Source: Hofstenia miamia (Eukaryota > Xenacoelomorpha > Acoela). From it: a stretch of DNA of 64,000 bases. The translations under genes were made by a program, and so were the position numbers. The notes under the pieces were generated by a model. That model was not told where the DNA came from and searched no databases. It worked only from the letters and a program-made list of their open reading frames with translations. Location of the stretch: contig SCFE01000105.1 in NCBI GenBank assembly GCA_004352715.1, forward strand, positions 506,205 to 570,204, in the 5' to 3' direction. Below are positions 24,011 through 35,944 of this stretch, piece by piece; position 1 is the first letter of the stretch, and each line of letters begins with the position of its first letter.

Positions 24011-26014
24011 TATTGCAAGCTTAATTACTTGACTTATTTATTTTTCAGCCAAATTTTGACTGGTTATGTCATATTGACGTTGAGTAGGTCAAGATTAGTA
24101 AAGCAAATAATTCTGCACAGAAAGTATTATTCCAAAGTAAAATATATGATGATATAATAATCACTTACAGAAAATAAGCAACTATAACACTTATATTTTT
24201 TAATTAATCTCTGGAAATACTGAACATCTAAGCAATGATCATACGAAGCGTTTACATAAGTATCCAAGACTAGGAGAATTGTATTTAATTTTTTTCATGA
24301 CATTCTCGTATATAGAATATTTCTCCGGAAGTGACTTGATAATAGCGGTTAAGATTAATATAAATGTAATCCGAATGTTTCCTATGATCGGGAATAATTA
24401 TTATATTTTCATTTCGTTATTGGAATATTTCTTCCATGAATACTCTGATATATGCATTATCTGGCAAATTTAATTATCGATGTTAAACTTTAGCACTTTA
24501 TCTCATCTTAATTCATTGATAAATAGGATTAAGCCTCAAATCACTAGCTCATCTGTTGATGTTCGTATCATTAGTGCAACAAACATCATGAGATTGTTGT
24601 CAAATGCCTATTAGTCAAATGCTCAAAGAATCGCTGAAGACATATTTTACAAGCTGTAGCAATGGATTACAAAGATAATACATTAAATTTTGTGAGAAAA
24701 AACAAGACATAACATCTTCTATATACCATTTATAGAGAGGCTTTTTTACATGTATTTGGAATATCTCTTACTACAATGCTCTTAATTTGGAATGAACTAA
24801 AAGATTTAGTACTTCAGGCCACTGTACTAGAAATTCTCAGAGCTGTAACTAACATAAACTGTAACTGTATTTCTATATAGGGGTTATTTTGTGCAGTTTC
24901 GAATTTTAGATGATGCTTATTGTAAAAATCTCATAGATATATGACTAAAATTTGTCTTGTCTCCTCATTTTGTCCAAAATGAAAATATTTTCTGTGATCC
25001 CACGACCCTATGGTGATGTCTCAATTTTTGAAAAAATAAGTACCTATATATATCATATACTATAACGTAATCAATATAGAAGTAAATTGAACCTAAAACC
25101 AATTTCCTACCGCTTGCTCAGCATGAGGTTGTGAATGTTTATAACAAAAGTAAAATTATACTTCAATTATTCGACAATTTGATGTGTAAACAGAAATATT
25201 TCAATCTCTCAAAAGGAATTTAAATAAAAAAGTTTCATAGTACACTGATATTTATGACATTACAGCACTATTTTCTGTGCGACAAACTCCTTATAAAAAT
25301 GTGGGCTATGTATTGTTCCCATATTAATAGGGTTAAGTAATGAATTTGGAATTATTAATCGATTTTGAAGATTGAAAAATTCCTCTTCCGAAACTTGTAA
25401 CTTTAGGATGCTATATAATGTGCTGGAATTACCTTAAAATTCATGAATAAAAAACCTTGCATGATTCTTTGTCTATTGGTTCTAAATTATTCATTGAGAG
25501 CTCCTAAGATTTAAAGCATGTGCAAAATCTCATTTTGGGACAATCTAAGCAACTGACTTCAACTGTCTTCAGACCATTGTAGTCATAATAAGGTACGTGC
25601 TTACCAAGATGTATAGCTTAAGTCTCTGAAAAAAATAGAGCAACTTGCACACTAACAGTCTACACAGCAATTGACTAAAAATTTTATTAAATTTTATTAA
25701 GATATGGTAGAAACACGGTTATAGTCGAGTACCAAATCATATGAAATTGGTAGGTATTTTTAAACATAGAATATACCAACCTTATAAATTTGAAACTTAA
25801 AGGATATTGTTAATTTAGGATTTTGAAATGATTTCTTAGAATATTAGAAATAGTCCATTTTCAAATTTTCATATTAAACCATTTTAAAAACAGGTTAATT
25901 TCATTCAACGTATATAAATTTGCAATAAATATTCTCAAAAACAGCCATTCACAATCAACATCAAGTCATTCGTTTGAAGAATGCAGAATCTTGAGGTGAT
26001 TTGGAAGATTAAAA
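24011..26014. other. AT-rich intergenic sequence, no gene recognised
   Basis: No coding or repeat structure that I can support. On the - strand, near 25680-25700, AATAAA-type signals could serve the hAT-derived ORF, whose 3' end is at 26015. Confidence 0.45.
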
Positions 26015-27658
26015 CTAGTAATTAAATTTCAAAAAACAATTCCTGTTATAACTTTCAAAAGATGCCTTGCAGTCAATGAAATTTGCAGAGAGTTGATCAT
26101 AAGAGAACATTCTTTCTGGATCCACACTTGTGGCTGGCATATCGATCAAAAAACGTTTTATATCAAAAGAAGTTAGAACTCGTTGTTGCTTCATAAATTC
26201 ATAAAAAGAAGACGATGCTTGTGAATCGGTATCTGATGAAATACTAGACTCAACAGACGTGCTGTTATTTATTTCATAACAGGACTTTATTGAGCTATAT
26301 ATCTCTCCGGATTCTTTCGTTATAGCAAGGAATAGTTCATTTGAATTGACATGCTGCTCGAAAACACTTAAAATAATAGCACTAAAAACAGACTTATTGT
26401 TAGAATAAAAATTCGTCAAGAACTGCACTACTCCAAGATATACTTCCAAATTGGAATTTTTCTGCAAGGGTAAAGTGCATTCAACCAAGGGTTGCAAACA
26501 TTCCGCTACTTGACTGACAACGTCCCATCTTAACTCAGATAAAAACAATTCCTCGTAGAAAGGTTTCAAAACTTTTCTAAGTGCCAAAAACCGCTTCAAC
26601 ATTAGATATGTTGAATGCCAACTTGTATAATTATCCAGCACAATGTTTAAAATGGGTTCTCCGATAAGATTTTTCTGCAAAGCTTCTATGTTCTCCTGCA
26701 GTTGAGAAGACATTACAATTATTCTACAAGCTTTGCGTACAATGACAATATCATCCATAAATAAATCATCCGAAATATTTTCGTCAGACTCAATTTGTAG
26801 ATTGGGAGTTTTTAGTAGTAAAGTTTTGGCAATAATGTTAATAATGTTAGCTAAGCATGGTATAAATGGTTTATTGCACATCTGCGCTACTTCTTCAATG
26901 CCATTGTTGCTGTCACCAATTACAGCCATGACATCAATAATGGAAAGATTAAATGTACTCAAACGTTCACATATCTGCGTAGTTAATTCCGGTGACTCGG
27001 GGAATTCATCATAAGGTATAAGTCCCAAACAGTACCTTCGATTTCGAATGTAAACAAATATTCCAAGATACCTAGATTTATCAACAGTAAACCATTCATC
27101 AAACGCTACGAAAATGTTACATTTTTCTCTTAGAAAATTTGCAAAAAGTATTTTGAGCTCTTCAATCTTTTGCTGATAAACATCGTTGATGTATCCATTC
27201 AATGCATGAGCTGTGATTTTGCCACACCCACTTTTTGCAAATAGCTCCTTGAAGTTGCTTGAACTTGTGAGTTTATGAATGGGTATGTCATCTTGAAAGA
27301 CTAACTTTGCAGCAAGTTCCAATCTGGCTTCTCTTTTAACTGAGTTACAAATTGAAGAGGCAACTTCTGCTATTTGTATTGTTGGAATTCGCATACCTGT
27401 GCATTTGCGTTTGTGATTCAGCATACAAGAAGTTCCAGAATTGACACTTTTAACAATCCTATTACAATGCAAACACTTTCTTAAAGTCGTGCGCTTTCCA
27501 TTTATGTATTGAACAAGGAAGTCACTGTAAATGGGAGATTTAGAAAATGTATTCAATTTCCACTCAACGTTATCTTCTGATGTTGAAGCACTTGACAAAG
27601 TAAATGAATTGTCCAACTCTGTCATTATTTTAAAATCTAAAAGATTTAGATGTTTCAA
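26015..27658 (-). CDS. hAT-family transposase, uninterrupted ORF (547 aa)
   Basis: Domains in order: a BED-type zinc finger (C62, C65, H82, C86); an RNase H-like catalytic region with first Asp in FDEW (D187) and second Asp in GDSNNG (D249); the conserved C-x2-H motif changed to C268-L-A-N271; an SWHSTYLMLKR segment matching the usual RWNSTYxMLxR; and a C-terminal hAT dimerisation segment with PATSV and PERMFS, where E515 is the expected catalytic Glu. The protein is close to normal length (about 550-650 in the family), although the stretch after ERMFS is short. No terminal inverted repeats or 8-bp target duplication were found nearby. It is the only transposase in the window without stops. 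It is either a recent copy with ends I missed or a domesticated gene. Confidence 0.85.
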   Translation of the reverse strand: MKHLNLLDFKIMTELDNSFTLSSASTSEDNVEWKLNTFSKSPIYSDFLVQYINGKRTTLRKCLHCNRIVKSVNSGTSCMLNHKRKCTGMRIPTIQIAEVASSICNSVKREARLELAAKLVFQDDIPIHKLTSSSNFKELFAKSGCGKITAHALNGYINDVYQQKIEELKILFANFLREKCNIFVAFDEWFTVDKSRYLGIFVYIRNRRYCLGLIPYDEFPESPELTTQICERLSTFNLSIIDVMAVIGDSNNGIEEVAQMCNKPFIPCLANIINIIAKTLLLKTPNLQIESDENISDDLFMDDIVIVRKACRIIVMSSQLQENIEALQKNLIGEPILNIVLDNYTSWHSTYLMLKRFLALRKVLKPFYEELFLSELRWDVVSQVAECLQPLVECTLPLQKNSNLEVYLGVVQFLTNFYSNNKSVFSAIILSVFEQHVNSNELFLAITKESGEIYSSIKSCYEINNSTSVESSISSDTDSQASSSFYEFMKQQRVLTSFDIKRFLIDMPATSVDPERMFSYDQLSANFIDCKASFESYNRNCFLKFNY

Positions 27659-30600
27659 TTAAAAGTATATTAATAATATAGTATCCATTCAATGCTGTAC
27701 ATTTTTTTAGAATCATTTATATGTTAATTGAAAAATTAATATAACCAAGTATTTTTATGTTATTAAATAGGATTTGTGCCAAAAGAGTATCCTCCTTAAA
27801 ATAACATTGTATCTAAGTAACGGTTAATAACCTAATTTGAAAATTGAGCCAATCAAAACTCGCCTTATACATGTAACTTCATAGCAATTTTTTATGCTAT
27901 TGAAAAAAATGTAAATCGTTTAGGAGATCATTTCAATGCATGTTGAGGTAAAATTATTTATGATATCTTGAAGTTTACAGTACCATACTTTTCATAATGG
28001 TTTTTTTTAAAATAAATTTAGAATTAAATATCCTGATAACTTTAAAATAATCTAAATTGTTTGAATTCGATTAAAGAAGATTAGTTTGTTTTTTCTATCT
28101 TAGAAATTATAACACAAAGAAGAATTTTTACTAATGTCAATAGGAATAACTGATATTAGTTAAACAATATTTTCGAATCGATATATTTATAATGGGCCTC
28201 AGTAATTTAAATCAAGATTATTAAAAATTAGATATCTACCTATGATATCCGAAATTCAAGTAGACACGGTTAGCTAATTCTACTTTGATCACACATTATT
28301 GATAGACCAACACGTGAGCCAGTCATATTTGCTGAAAATATTCCGTTTGCTTCGTTAAATTGTAGCAATTAATCCGTCACTAATCCATAAAGCATATATT
28401 GATTGAATATAAATTCAACAGAAACACTAATGAATGGTAGTTTTCAGAATTTCAAAAATACAAAGATTTCTAACAATTCTTAAGAAAAATGTACTTTTTT
28501 CAAGCATTTTAATAATGCTTCAATAAATCTACACTTCAAATATCACAATAATTGTATTAGACATAAAATTACTGGAATCTACTGCTTTTTTAATTAAAGA
28601 CAATTTGCAGTAAATGTAATTACACCTGAAACTGATGAAATATATTTAATAAATTGGTTAATAAGAATTTATGCCCATTCTACAATTGATATTCAAGACT
28701 CCACTCAGAATTGTTATTGCCAAAATGAATATCCGCACTGACTGTATACATATTTACGTCTGCCTGGGTGTAACACCACATCTGATAGATAGATATGGTT
28801 CATTATGGAAGTCTCAATAGAATCAATTAATAATAATTAACAGATTCAAGATTGTTATTTTATTGGGTTGGGGGGGGGAATTACACAGTAAAAAATAAAA
28901 AATGTATAGAATAGCATAACAAATCTGTCGGTAATCTAGAACATCTTCATCTTTATATGGAGAGCTGCATCTAATACTTTGAGCTATTTAAATTATATCT
29001 TTGGATAAATTGACATAAAAGAGGGAGACCAAAATTAAGTACCTAATTATATAATGACGTAACACATGCATTTCTATCATATTCTTGTGGATATCTATTG
29101 GACATTTTTGGAATATATTTTTGTGCTAATAAACAATTTCAGGATGTTGTTTTAGGTGATCTTGTAGATGTTTTATGTTGCGTGCAGCAATAGATAGAGT
29201 AAATAAAAATGAAATGAGCTAAAAGAAAAATTAAGTCTGAAGAACACAAAATTCATGGCTGACAAACAAGAAAAAAACTGGTAAGATATTTGACAACCAA
29301 CAGAATTGAACAGCAAATAATTAACCCAAGCCCCTCTCATGCGGGAAAATTGAATTCTTGATCTGAGTTATATTTACAATGATTTTTATAAAGAACAACC
29401 CTGAATCAATATAAAAGATTAACTATCAAGAAATATTACACCTGCAAAATTTAAAAAGTTAATAATTTTTTAAAAATTTAGAAATTTCTCCAAAGCATTG
29501 ATTTTCGAGTTTTTGATCCATCACTTGACCAAAGGTCGTTTTGAGTTGGTCTAACTTGCTTGCTACCCTTTCAACTTCTAGTTGTAAATAACAAAGATTG
29601 GCTAAAACAGCTTTTTGAAAATGCATACTTAAAACTTGTTTAAAATCACATGTTATTGTTCAGTAGTTTATTCAAAAAGTAGTAAAAATTGTTAAATCAA
29701 GTTTTCAAGATTTTTCTCTCTGATTTCAAGCAGCATAATCTGTATTTACTCCATTGATTGTTGCAAAATATACAATTGTCACAATTCATTTTTGAAATTC
29801 CGGAAATATTTTTTGAAAAAATCAATTCGGAAAAAACAGCAACTTTAAAATGAACTTTTTGATTTTATTTTCTTAAATAAATTTTCCAAACCAGCAAATC
29901 ATCAACATTACATAAAAATAAGAGAAATATCTGTTTTCCATATTGCAGAATATTTCTGAAGACTTCTCAAACTAACAGGAGTGTATTACTCAATTTCTTA
30001 ATGAAATGGCTCTAGTGAAACAATGATTAGTAGTAACGATTTATGATTCCAATTATTCCACTGCTGCCTATTACTTTTTAAATAAATTTTTCTTAAACTT
30101 TTTGCCTTTACCATACATTTGGATAACACTGAATGGACTCATTCGTTTCAATCAACTAAAATTGTTTCAGAAAAAAATTTTTTCCTTCTCTCTAACAGGG
30201 AAGATTTCAAAAACCTAATTAAAACAGGCATTTATGTTAAGAGCTCTATTCTTAATGCAAACACGCTTTGTAGATCTTAGAATAATTGATAAACTAAATG
30301 CTTAACAATAAAATTATATTATAATCATTTGAATGATTGAACCTTTTATTTATAAATATATATACTGTATATATATATATATATATATATATATGCCTCT
30401 CGATCCCTAAACCATCTTTAGCGTTTTTTTAAATCTAGAGATACAATATTTTTATTGAATTATTTCCTTAAAAATATTTATAGCAACGCTTTTTTTCGAT
30501 TTTAAGACTATTTCAATAGCTATGTTTCCATATTTTTTATTTTAAGCTTCTTGCAAGAAAACTACTTAAAGGTCTTTCAGATCAAATTTAGATGTGTATA

Positions 30601-31038
30601 ATATTAATATAATATAAATCGCAAACTTTTTGAAAAGACGCTCGTAAAAATGCAGAAAATTTATATTCTTGTACCATGCTCAATAGAATCCCATCTTTGT
30701 TATGATATCTCTTATGTTTGAAATCGAATGCAATCTTGGTTTGAGGTAACATTTTAAATCTTACTTTGAGCCCTATCAAGTCATGTTGTGATTAAACTGA
30801 AAAAGCGTCAAAAAATCAAGATGAGGGACAAAAATGAGTGAATTAATTACATTGGCAAATATTTTAATGCGCCTGATTTTAAGTCTTTTGTTAAATTATT
30901 ATCATTTGCAACTCGATGCAAAGCCACTAGAAGTCATTTGCTAATTTATAAAGATCTCTTTAAGAGAATCAAATTGCTATAAATAAGCAATGAAATCGAA
31001 AAAGGAATATATATATATCTACTACTAGTACTACTACT
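27659..31038. other. AT-rich intergenic sequence, no gene recognised
   Basis: Includes a G9 run at 28871-28879 and a (TA) microsatellite at 30371-30393. No frame shows recognisable similarity. No hAT terminus was identified on this side of the transposase ORF. Confidence 0.45.
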
Positions 31039-31588
31039 TCAAGGCTTTATTAAACTACTTCCAGTAATACAAAAATTAACGAATTTTTGCCAATCAGAGC
31101 AAAAACATAGCAAAAATCTTTTGCATCCATAACTTTGGTAATCAGACAAATAGTAGACTTTCAAAATTTCAAAGCCGTTCTTTTTAAGAATCTTTGGCAT
31201 CCCAAAGAAGTTACATTTGTACTTAATAATTAAAAAGTTACTAATGCGGCAGATTCTGTTGAAATAAAAACAATTAACACTTGAATTTTTTAACGGCTTT
31301 AATTTTAAAAAGAGGGCAACGAAATATACTTCTGTACTCAAATGAGACATAGTTTAGGAAATTTAAGTCAATCCTGTCATTAAGAATGTCAATCATGACA
31401 TTGATATCATTTAACTGGAGTTGCAAAGAAACCGGAAAAGTTATATATATAAATATAACACTTTTCGCGAATTTGGCAAATTTTAATAATTTTAGCCATG
31501 TATTATTTAAACATTGAGTCTCATACAAGTCAAAAGAGGTGTGATACATCAATAAGGCTGAGGCTGACACAAATAGTTTCAAAGGCAC
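31039..31588 (-). pseudogene. Possible LINE ORF2 C-terminal remnant
   Basis: Two overlapping - frames contain RIDLNFLNYVSFEYR, resembling the RLxxLxLxSLEYRR segment after RT in some LINEs, and later a WQKFVNF segment that could match the WNxLP box. No RT core is present, and the identification is weak. Confidence 0.25.
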
Positions 31589-31820
31589 TTTAGTTAACGT
31601 AAGATGCTGACCAATAACTTACTTACAGTATACGTTATCGGAGTTGATCGAAGCGTAGAATTATAAAAATCCATACATGCCCTCAGGCATGTACTAGATC
31701 CTTCGTACAATTTAAGTTATTTGGGATGTAGGTAGATATCGGTTTGTACGTGTTTTATTACAACAGATAGAGAGAGTAAACGTGAGAAGCATGCAATAGT
31801 AAAAAGGAAAAGCTGTAAAA

Positions 31821-31931
31821 ATGAAGCAGGGAGTCAGTGGAAAGCAATTCGCTGAAATTGGTTTTGTGTTTTCCATTGCACCAGAAGAGAGTACGTCAAT
31901 TCAATTCTTAGCTACTCAATTACAGCAATAA
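31821..31931 (+). other. Short ORF, possible first exon
   Basis: A 36-codon frame follows an A-rich start context (aaaaATGA) and holds a GTACGT donor candidate after about 24 codons. Codon use is less AT-driven than its surroundings. There is no partner exon or homology, so this is only a pointer. Confidence 0.12.
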
Positions 31932-32728
31932 TTGATTTGCTCGACGAATGCATGCGCCAAATTCGCGACGTGCTACAGAGAAACTATTTTACATTTACAA
32001 TTACAATTTGAGAGGAATTTGCTCTAGAGCGACGATGAATTATAAAATCAATTGTACAATATCGCCTAACTGGGTAATAATATAAAACCAATATAAATTC
32101 AACGCTTTAAAATGTTAAATCTTTGATGTTTTGTTATCACGGCTCTGACAAATATAATAAAATACAATAAAATAATTTATATAAATTAAATAAAAATAAA
32201 AACTTTCTTATTTGTAGGCAGAGGTGTCGATCAGTGTAGTGACAAGCGTAAGCGGCTCAAAAAATGATAAAGTACAAGCGGCGATAAGCGAGGGGTAAAA
32301 AGCTCTGTTTAATGAACATGCACATCAGAATAAGGCGTGAGGAAACAATTGATTTAGACCAAATTTTATTAATTTCATAATATATAATAAATTAATTAAT
32401 CACATATAATATCTAAATATTTGTTTGATTTTTTTGCATGGTGCAATTATCTGTTTCTGTGTTTTGAGCCTACCTCATTTTACATGCACATTTAATTACA
32501 TGTATTTCTTATGGATGTAAGAATTATTCTTTTAAGAAATATCAAACTTGAAATCAAATTTTCAAATTTGTATTCCAAATCCAACCTTGAATTAAGTAAG
32601 ATACAAATTAATTAAATTCTGTATACCTATTTATTTAGAAATCGCTGAAATTATAGAACCAAAAATTATAGTATTGTTGTTAATTGTGGATGTGCTTCTC
32701 ACTTGCTCAACTCATTAAAAGGGCATGT

Positions 32729-33541
32729 CAGAGATGGAATCCGATCCAACATTTTAAATCCGAATCCGATCCGATCCGAATTTTTAAAAAAAATTTAGTT
32801 TTCAATCCGAAACGAATTTAAATAAGTATTCTAATAAATAAACATGGACTTAAAAAAAACATTTATGTTTTAAGTGTTTTAACACTATCTTGAGATTAAA
32901 AATGGACATATACTTACGAAATTAGTGATTATAATAATAACAAACCTTTTGAGTACTAATTTGATCTTGACATTGCAAGTTGCTTAATATTTTTACATTT
33001 TGACAGCTAAGGTATTCCACTTGCTTTTCCATGTTCTGTGCCTTTTCAGAATTCTGCTCTTCCACTTGCAAGTGTGTACCAACAAATATTTTAGTTGCTT
33101 TACTATTTTATCATTATGTGATGGCTAACATGAATCGCATTTTCAGATTTGAAATATTCGTCACCAATTTTATAACTTGTTGGAAAGAATAACGCGGAAC
33201 CTGTTTGTATAAACAATGAAATTTTACTTAGATTGAGATTATTAACACACTTAAAATACACAAGTTTTAAATTTTTTTTGATCCGAAACAGCTCCGAAGT
33301 TTCTCAAAATGAAGATCCAATCAGATCCGTATCCNNNNNNNNNNNNNNNNNNNNNGTTGGAAAGAATAACGCGGAACCTGTTTGTATAAACAATGAAATT
33401 TTACTTAGATTGAGATTATTAACACACTTAAAATACACAAGTTTTAAATTTTTTTTGATCCGAAACAGCTCCGAAGTTTCTCAAAATGAAGATCCAATCA
33501 GATCCGTATCCGATCCGAGATCCGATCCGATTCCATATCTG
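32729..33541. mobile_element. Non-autonomous hAT element, GATCCG motif family
   Basis: It starts CAGAGATGGAATCCGATCC and its reverse complement starts CAGATATGGAATCGGATCG, a clear terminal inverted repeat. Flanks gggcatgt (32721-32728) and cggcatgt (33542-33549) agree at 7 of 8 bases, the hAT target-duplication size. GATCCG or its complement is repeated within the first 100 bp and last 80 bp. No transposase is encoded. A 156-bp internal segment is present twice around 21 N (33179-33334 and 33356-33511), so true length is probably nearer 640 bp. A truncated relative is at 54033. Confidence 0.8.
33335..33355. other. Assembly gap (21 N) between identical 156-bp segments
   Basis: 33179-33334 and 33356-33511 look identical on reading. 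This looks like a failed overlap join. Confidence 0.9.
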
Positions 33542-34329
33542 CGGCATGTATTTCGTTCCATTGAGAATGTGAAAAAGGTGGACGATTTTGTTCATGATAG
33601 CTTGATTCCGCGGTAAAGTAAGGTGTAAGATGGAATTCAAAATTCAATGCTGTTAAGAAAAACACTGAAATGAATGTTTTCTGTACCAAACAAGAAAAAA
33701 TCCTTAGTATTTCAGCGAAAAAAATTCTCGACAACAGTATTTTTATTGCATTTTTTTCAAAATTTAGGCCTATATAAATAATCTTCTATTCTATTCCATT
33801 CTATTCTAAACCCAGATGTCATAAGCGCTGCAAGCGAAAGCACATAAGTGCAGTGAATGATAAGTGAAACTTGAAAAAACGAAAGCGACGATAAGCGGAA
33901 ATATTTTAAGCGATCAATTCACTGGTTTCGATTGTGGCATTTTACCATACCACTATGTACCATATTATGGATACCATTATGATATGGTAGAAAAATATCT
34001 TTTTGTTCATTTGTGGGAGGTTGTGGAAAACTTAAAAATACGGCCATAATAGAAATCCATAAATTCATTCTTGCATATACAGAAACTATCCTGAGTTTCA
34101 CGAAAATTGTTATCTTCAATGTCAAATATCTGATTATATTTATAACAAATGAATGGGTAAATATACATTTACAAATTACTTTGAACAAAAAACAACACTT
34201 TAATAACAACTTTTACTGCAGCTTCAGAAGATCGTAAACAAATACGGAACTACCACTTTATCGCTAACCCTCCCTATCCCCCACCCCCACTAAAATAATT
34301 TCAAAAATATGTTAGTTTATCAATATAAT

Positions 34330-34450
34330 AATTATAGTCCTAACCCTAGCCCCAATCCCAACCTTAACACTATCCTAAAATATAACCCTAATCTAACGTA
34401 AGCAAACCCTTAGTCCTAATCCTAACCCAAACCGTAACCCAAACGTTACA
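34330..34450. repeat. Degenerate CCTAA-rich tract
   Basis: Irregular repeats of CCTAACCC-type words with AATCCC and ACCTTA variants lie just left of the piggyBac element; a similar CCTAAAC-rich stretch lies to its right (about 37610-37800). The units are too irregular to be telomere; an old satellite or eroded telomere-like repeat is possible. Confidence 0.4.
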
Positions 34451-35020
34451 TGCTAGTAGAAATTTATTATTAATACCATTAATTTTCAATATGTATCATA
34501 AAATTATTATAATATACTACTATTAATATTTGTGGTTAAAACACGGTCTTTTGTTTGTTTACAAGGCAATTATAAGATTTAGCAATGTTTATAAATCTAC
34601 ACAGCGCCTTTTCCCGCACATCTTTTCAAATAGCTACTCTGTTTACATAATTCAAATGCATTTGTTTTCATTGAGTCGGCTGCACCATGATGAATTGACA
34701 AAAAATATAGTATATTGTTATAGGTTTATGGATTGGGTTAAGATCAACACTAGAAGCGCCAAACCCGTTAATTGACAATTTTGAAATTTAAAATTCTAGT
34801 AATTTTTTTTATAGAGAAATGGTTTTTCCTCAGTAATCATTTATTATTTTTTTATAATAGCAAATCACAAGTGGACCAATTTTTCTTCCGAGCACATACA
34901 AAAAACTAGTGTGTAGATATACCTTTAAGCGCCATTACCCGTCAATTGACGACCTGAAAGTTAAACTAAATATGTTTTCAGGATACACTATTCATAAAAA
35001 AGTTATATCTTTCTACATAA

Positions 35021-35920
35021 CGGGTGTCCCATAATTCTTAGTACAATATTAAATGATTTACAACATAATTCTTAGTACAATTCGTGTAACTAAATAATCA
35101 AACAAACATTAATACATATGTATAATTATAAAGCCAGCTAATAAAGTAGACACTTAATCTTCAAATAGATTTCCATCTTCTTGGATGCATCTTCCAATTC
35201 TTTTCTGAAAATTTCTCATGGCATCTCTGAACACGGAAATTTGAATAGTTTCAATGTTCTCAATAATAGCATCTTCCAAGTCTCTGAGAGAATCATAGTG
35301 GCGAAAACAAGAGCCTTCAGGTGGGGCCATAACCTGCAATCGCACGGTGTCAGGTCCGGCGAACTAGCTGGCCATTCAGTTGGACCACGACGTCCTATCC
35401 ACCTACCATCAAGATGATCATTGAGTATCAATCTGGCAGGTAATTAGAAATGTGAACAGTACTTTTAGAAATACCTTGCTTATTCCTCTGACTGAAATAG
35501 CTGGATCATTTTCAACTTCTGCTTGTACAACATTTGTGTTATCGTCACCTAACACACTTAAAGGACGTCCTGGATGTGGTCTGTCTTTCACAAGTGTCCC
35601 TGTTTCTAGCAGTTTCAATTTCCAATAGTTGATCTGTGACCTGGATGGAGGGGCACAATTATGTTTTTCAGTAAATCGCCATTGACTTTTTCCTAAATTA
35701 TCCGCAGTGATGACCCATGAGCACAAATAAACTTTTTCTTCTACATAATCAATCAATAAACTTAAAACGCTTTAACTGTGCACAGCAAATGTCTTTATTT
35801 ATAAGAATTTGAATTTTAGTATAACAGAGATAACTGTGCATAGCAAATGTCTTTAGTTTTAGTAGAACATAGATATGCTGTAAATCATTTAATCTTGTAC
35901 TAAGAATTATGGGACACCCG
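35021..35920 (-). mobile_element. Tc1/mariner-like element nested in piggyBac, internally deleted
   Basis: The terminal inverted repeats begin CGGGTGTCCCATAATTCTTA and are matched exactly at the other end. The - strand encodes an N-terminal helix-turn-helix part (35418-35756, with KSQWRFTEKHNC and GRPLSV) joined to the C-terminal part containing WPASSPDLTPCD and LWPHLKAL (35154-35431). The section that should hold the first two catalytic acids is missing. The TA target site is not clean on either side (three extra bases on the right). It interrupts piggyBac sequence and is therefore younger than it. Confidence 0.75.
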
Positions 35921-35944
35921 GTTTTAACTGAAAAAAATAGACTG

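Larger units (their letters stand above)
32220..33915. repeat. Two AAGCG-motif clusters flanking a MITE
   Basis: Around 32220-32300 and 33812-33915, short AAGCG words recur (for example CGATAAGCG in both). Each cluster starts with a CAGAGGTGTC- or CAGATGTC-like word and both have the same orientation. They look like two copies of the same transposon terminus rather than an inverted pair. The 32729-33541 MITE lies between them. Confidence 0.35.

Noticed and set aside
26733-27014. 93-codon plus-strand frame inside the hAT ORF
   Set aside because: Antisense shadow of the transposase gene.
33498-33734. Several overlapping frames around 33233-33734
   Set aside because: They arise from GATCCG-rich MITE ends and an assembly duplication.
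34330-34450. Interstitial telomere
   Set aside because: Units are too irregular for a telomeric array; kept only as a degenerate repeat.
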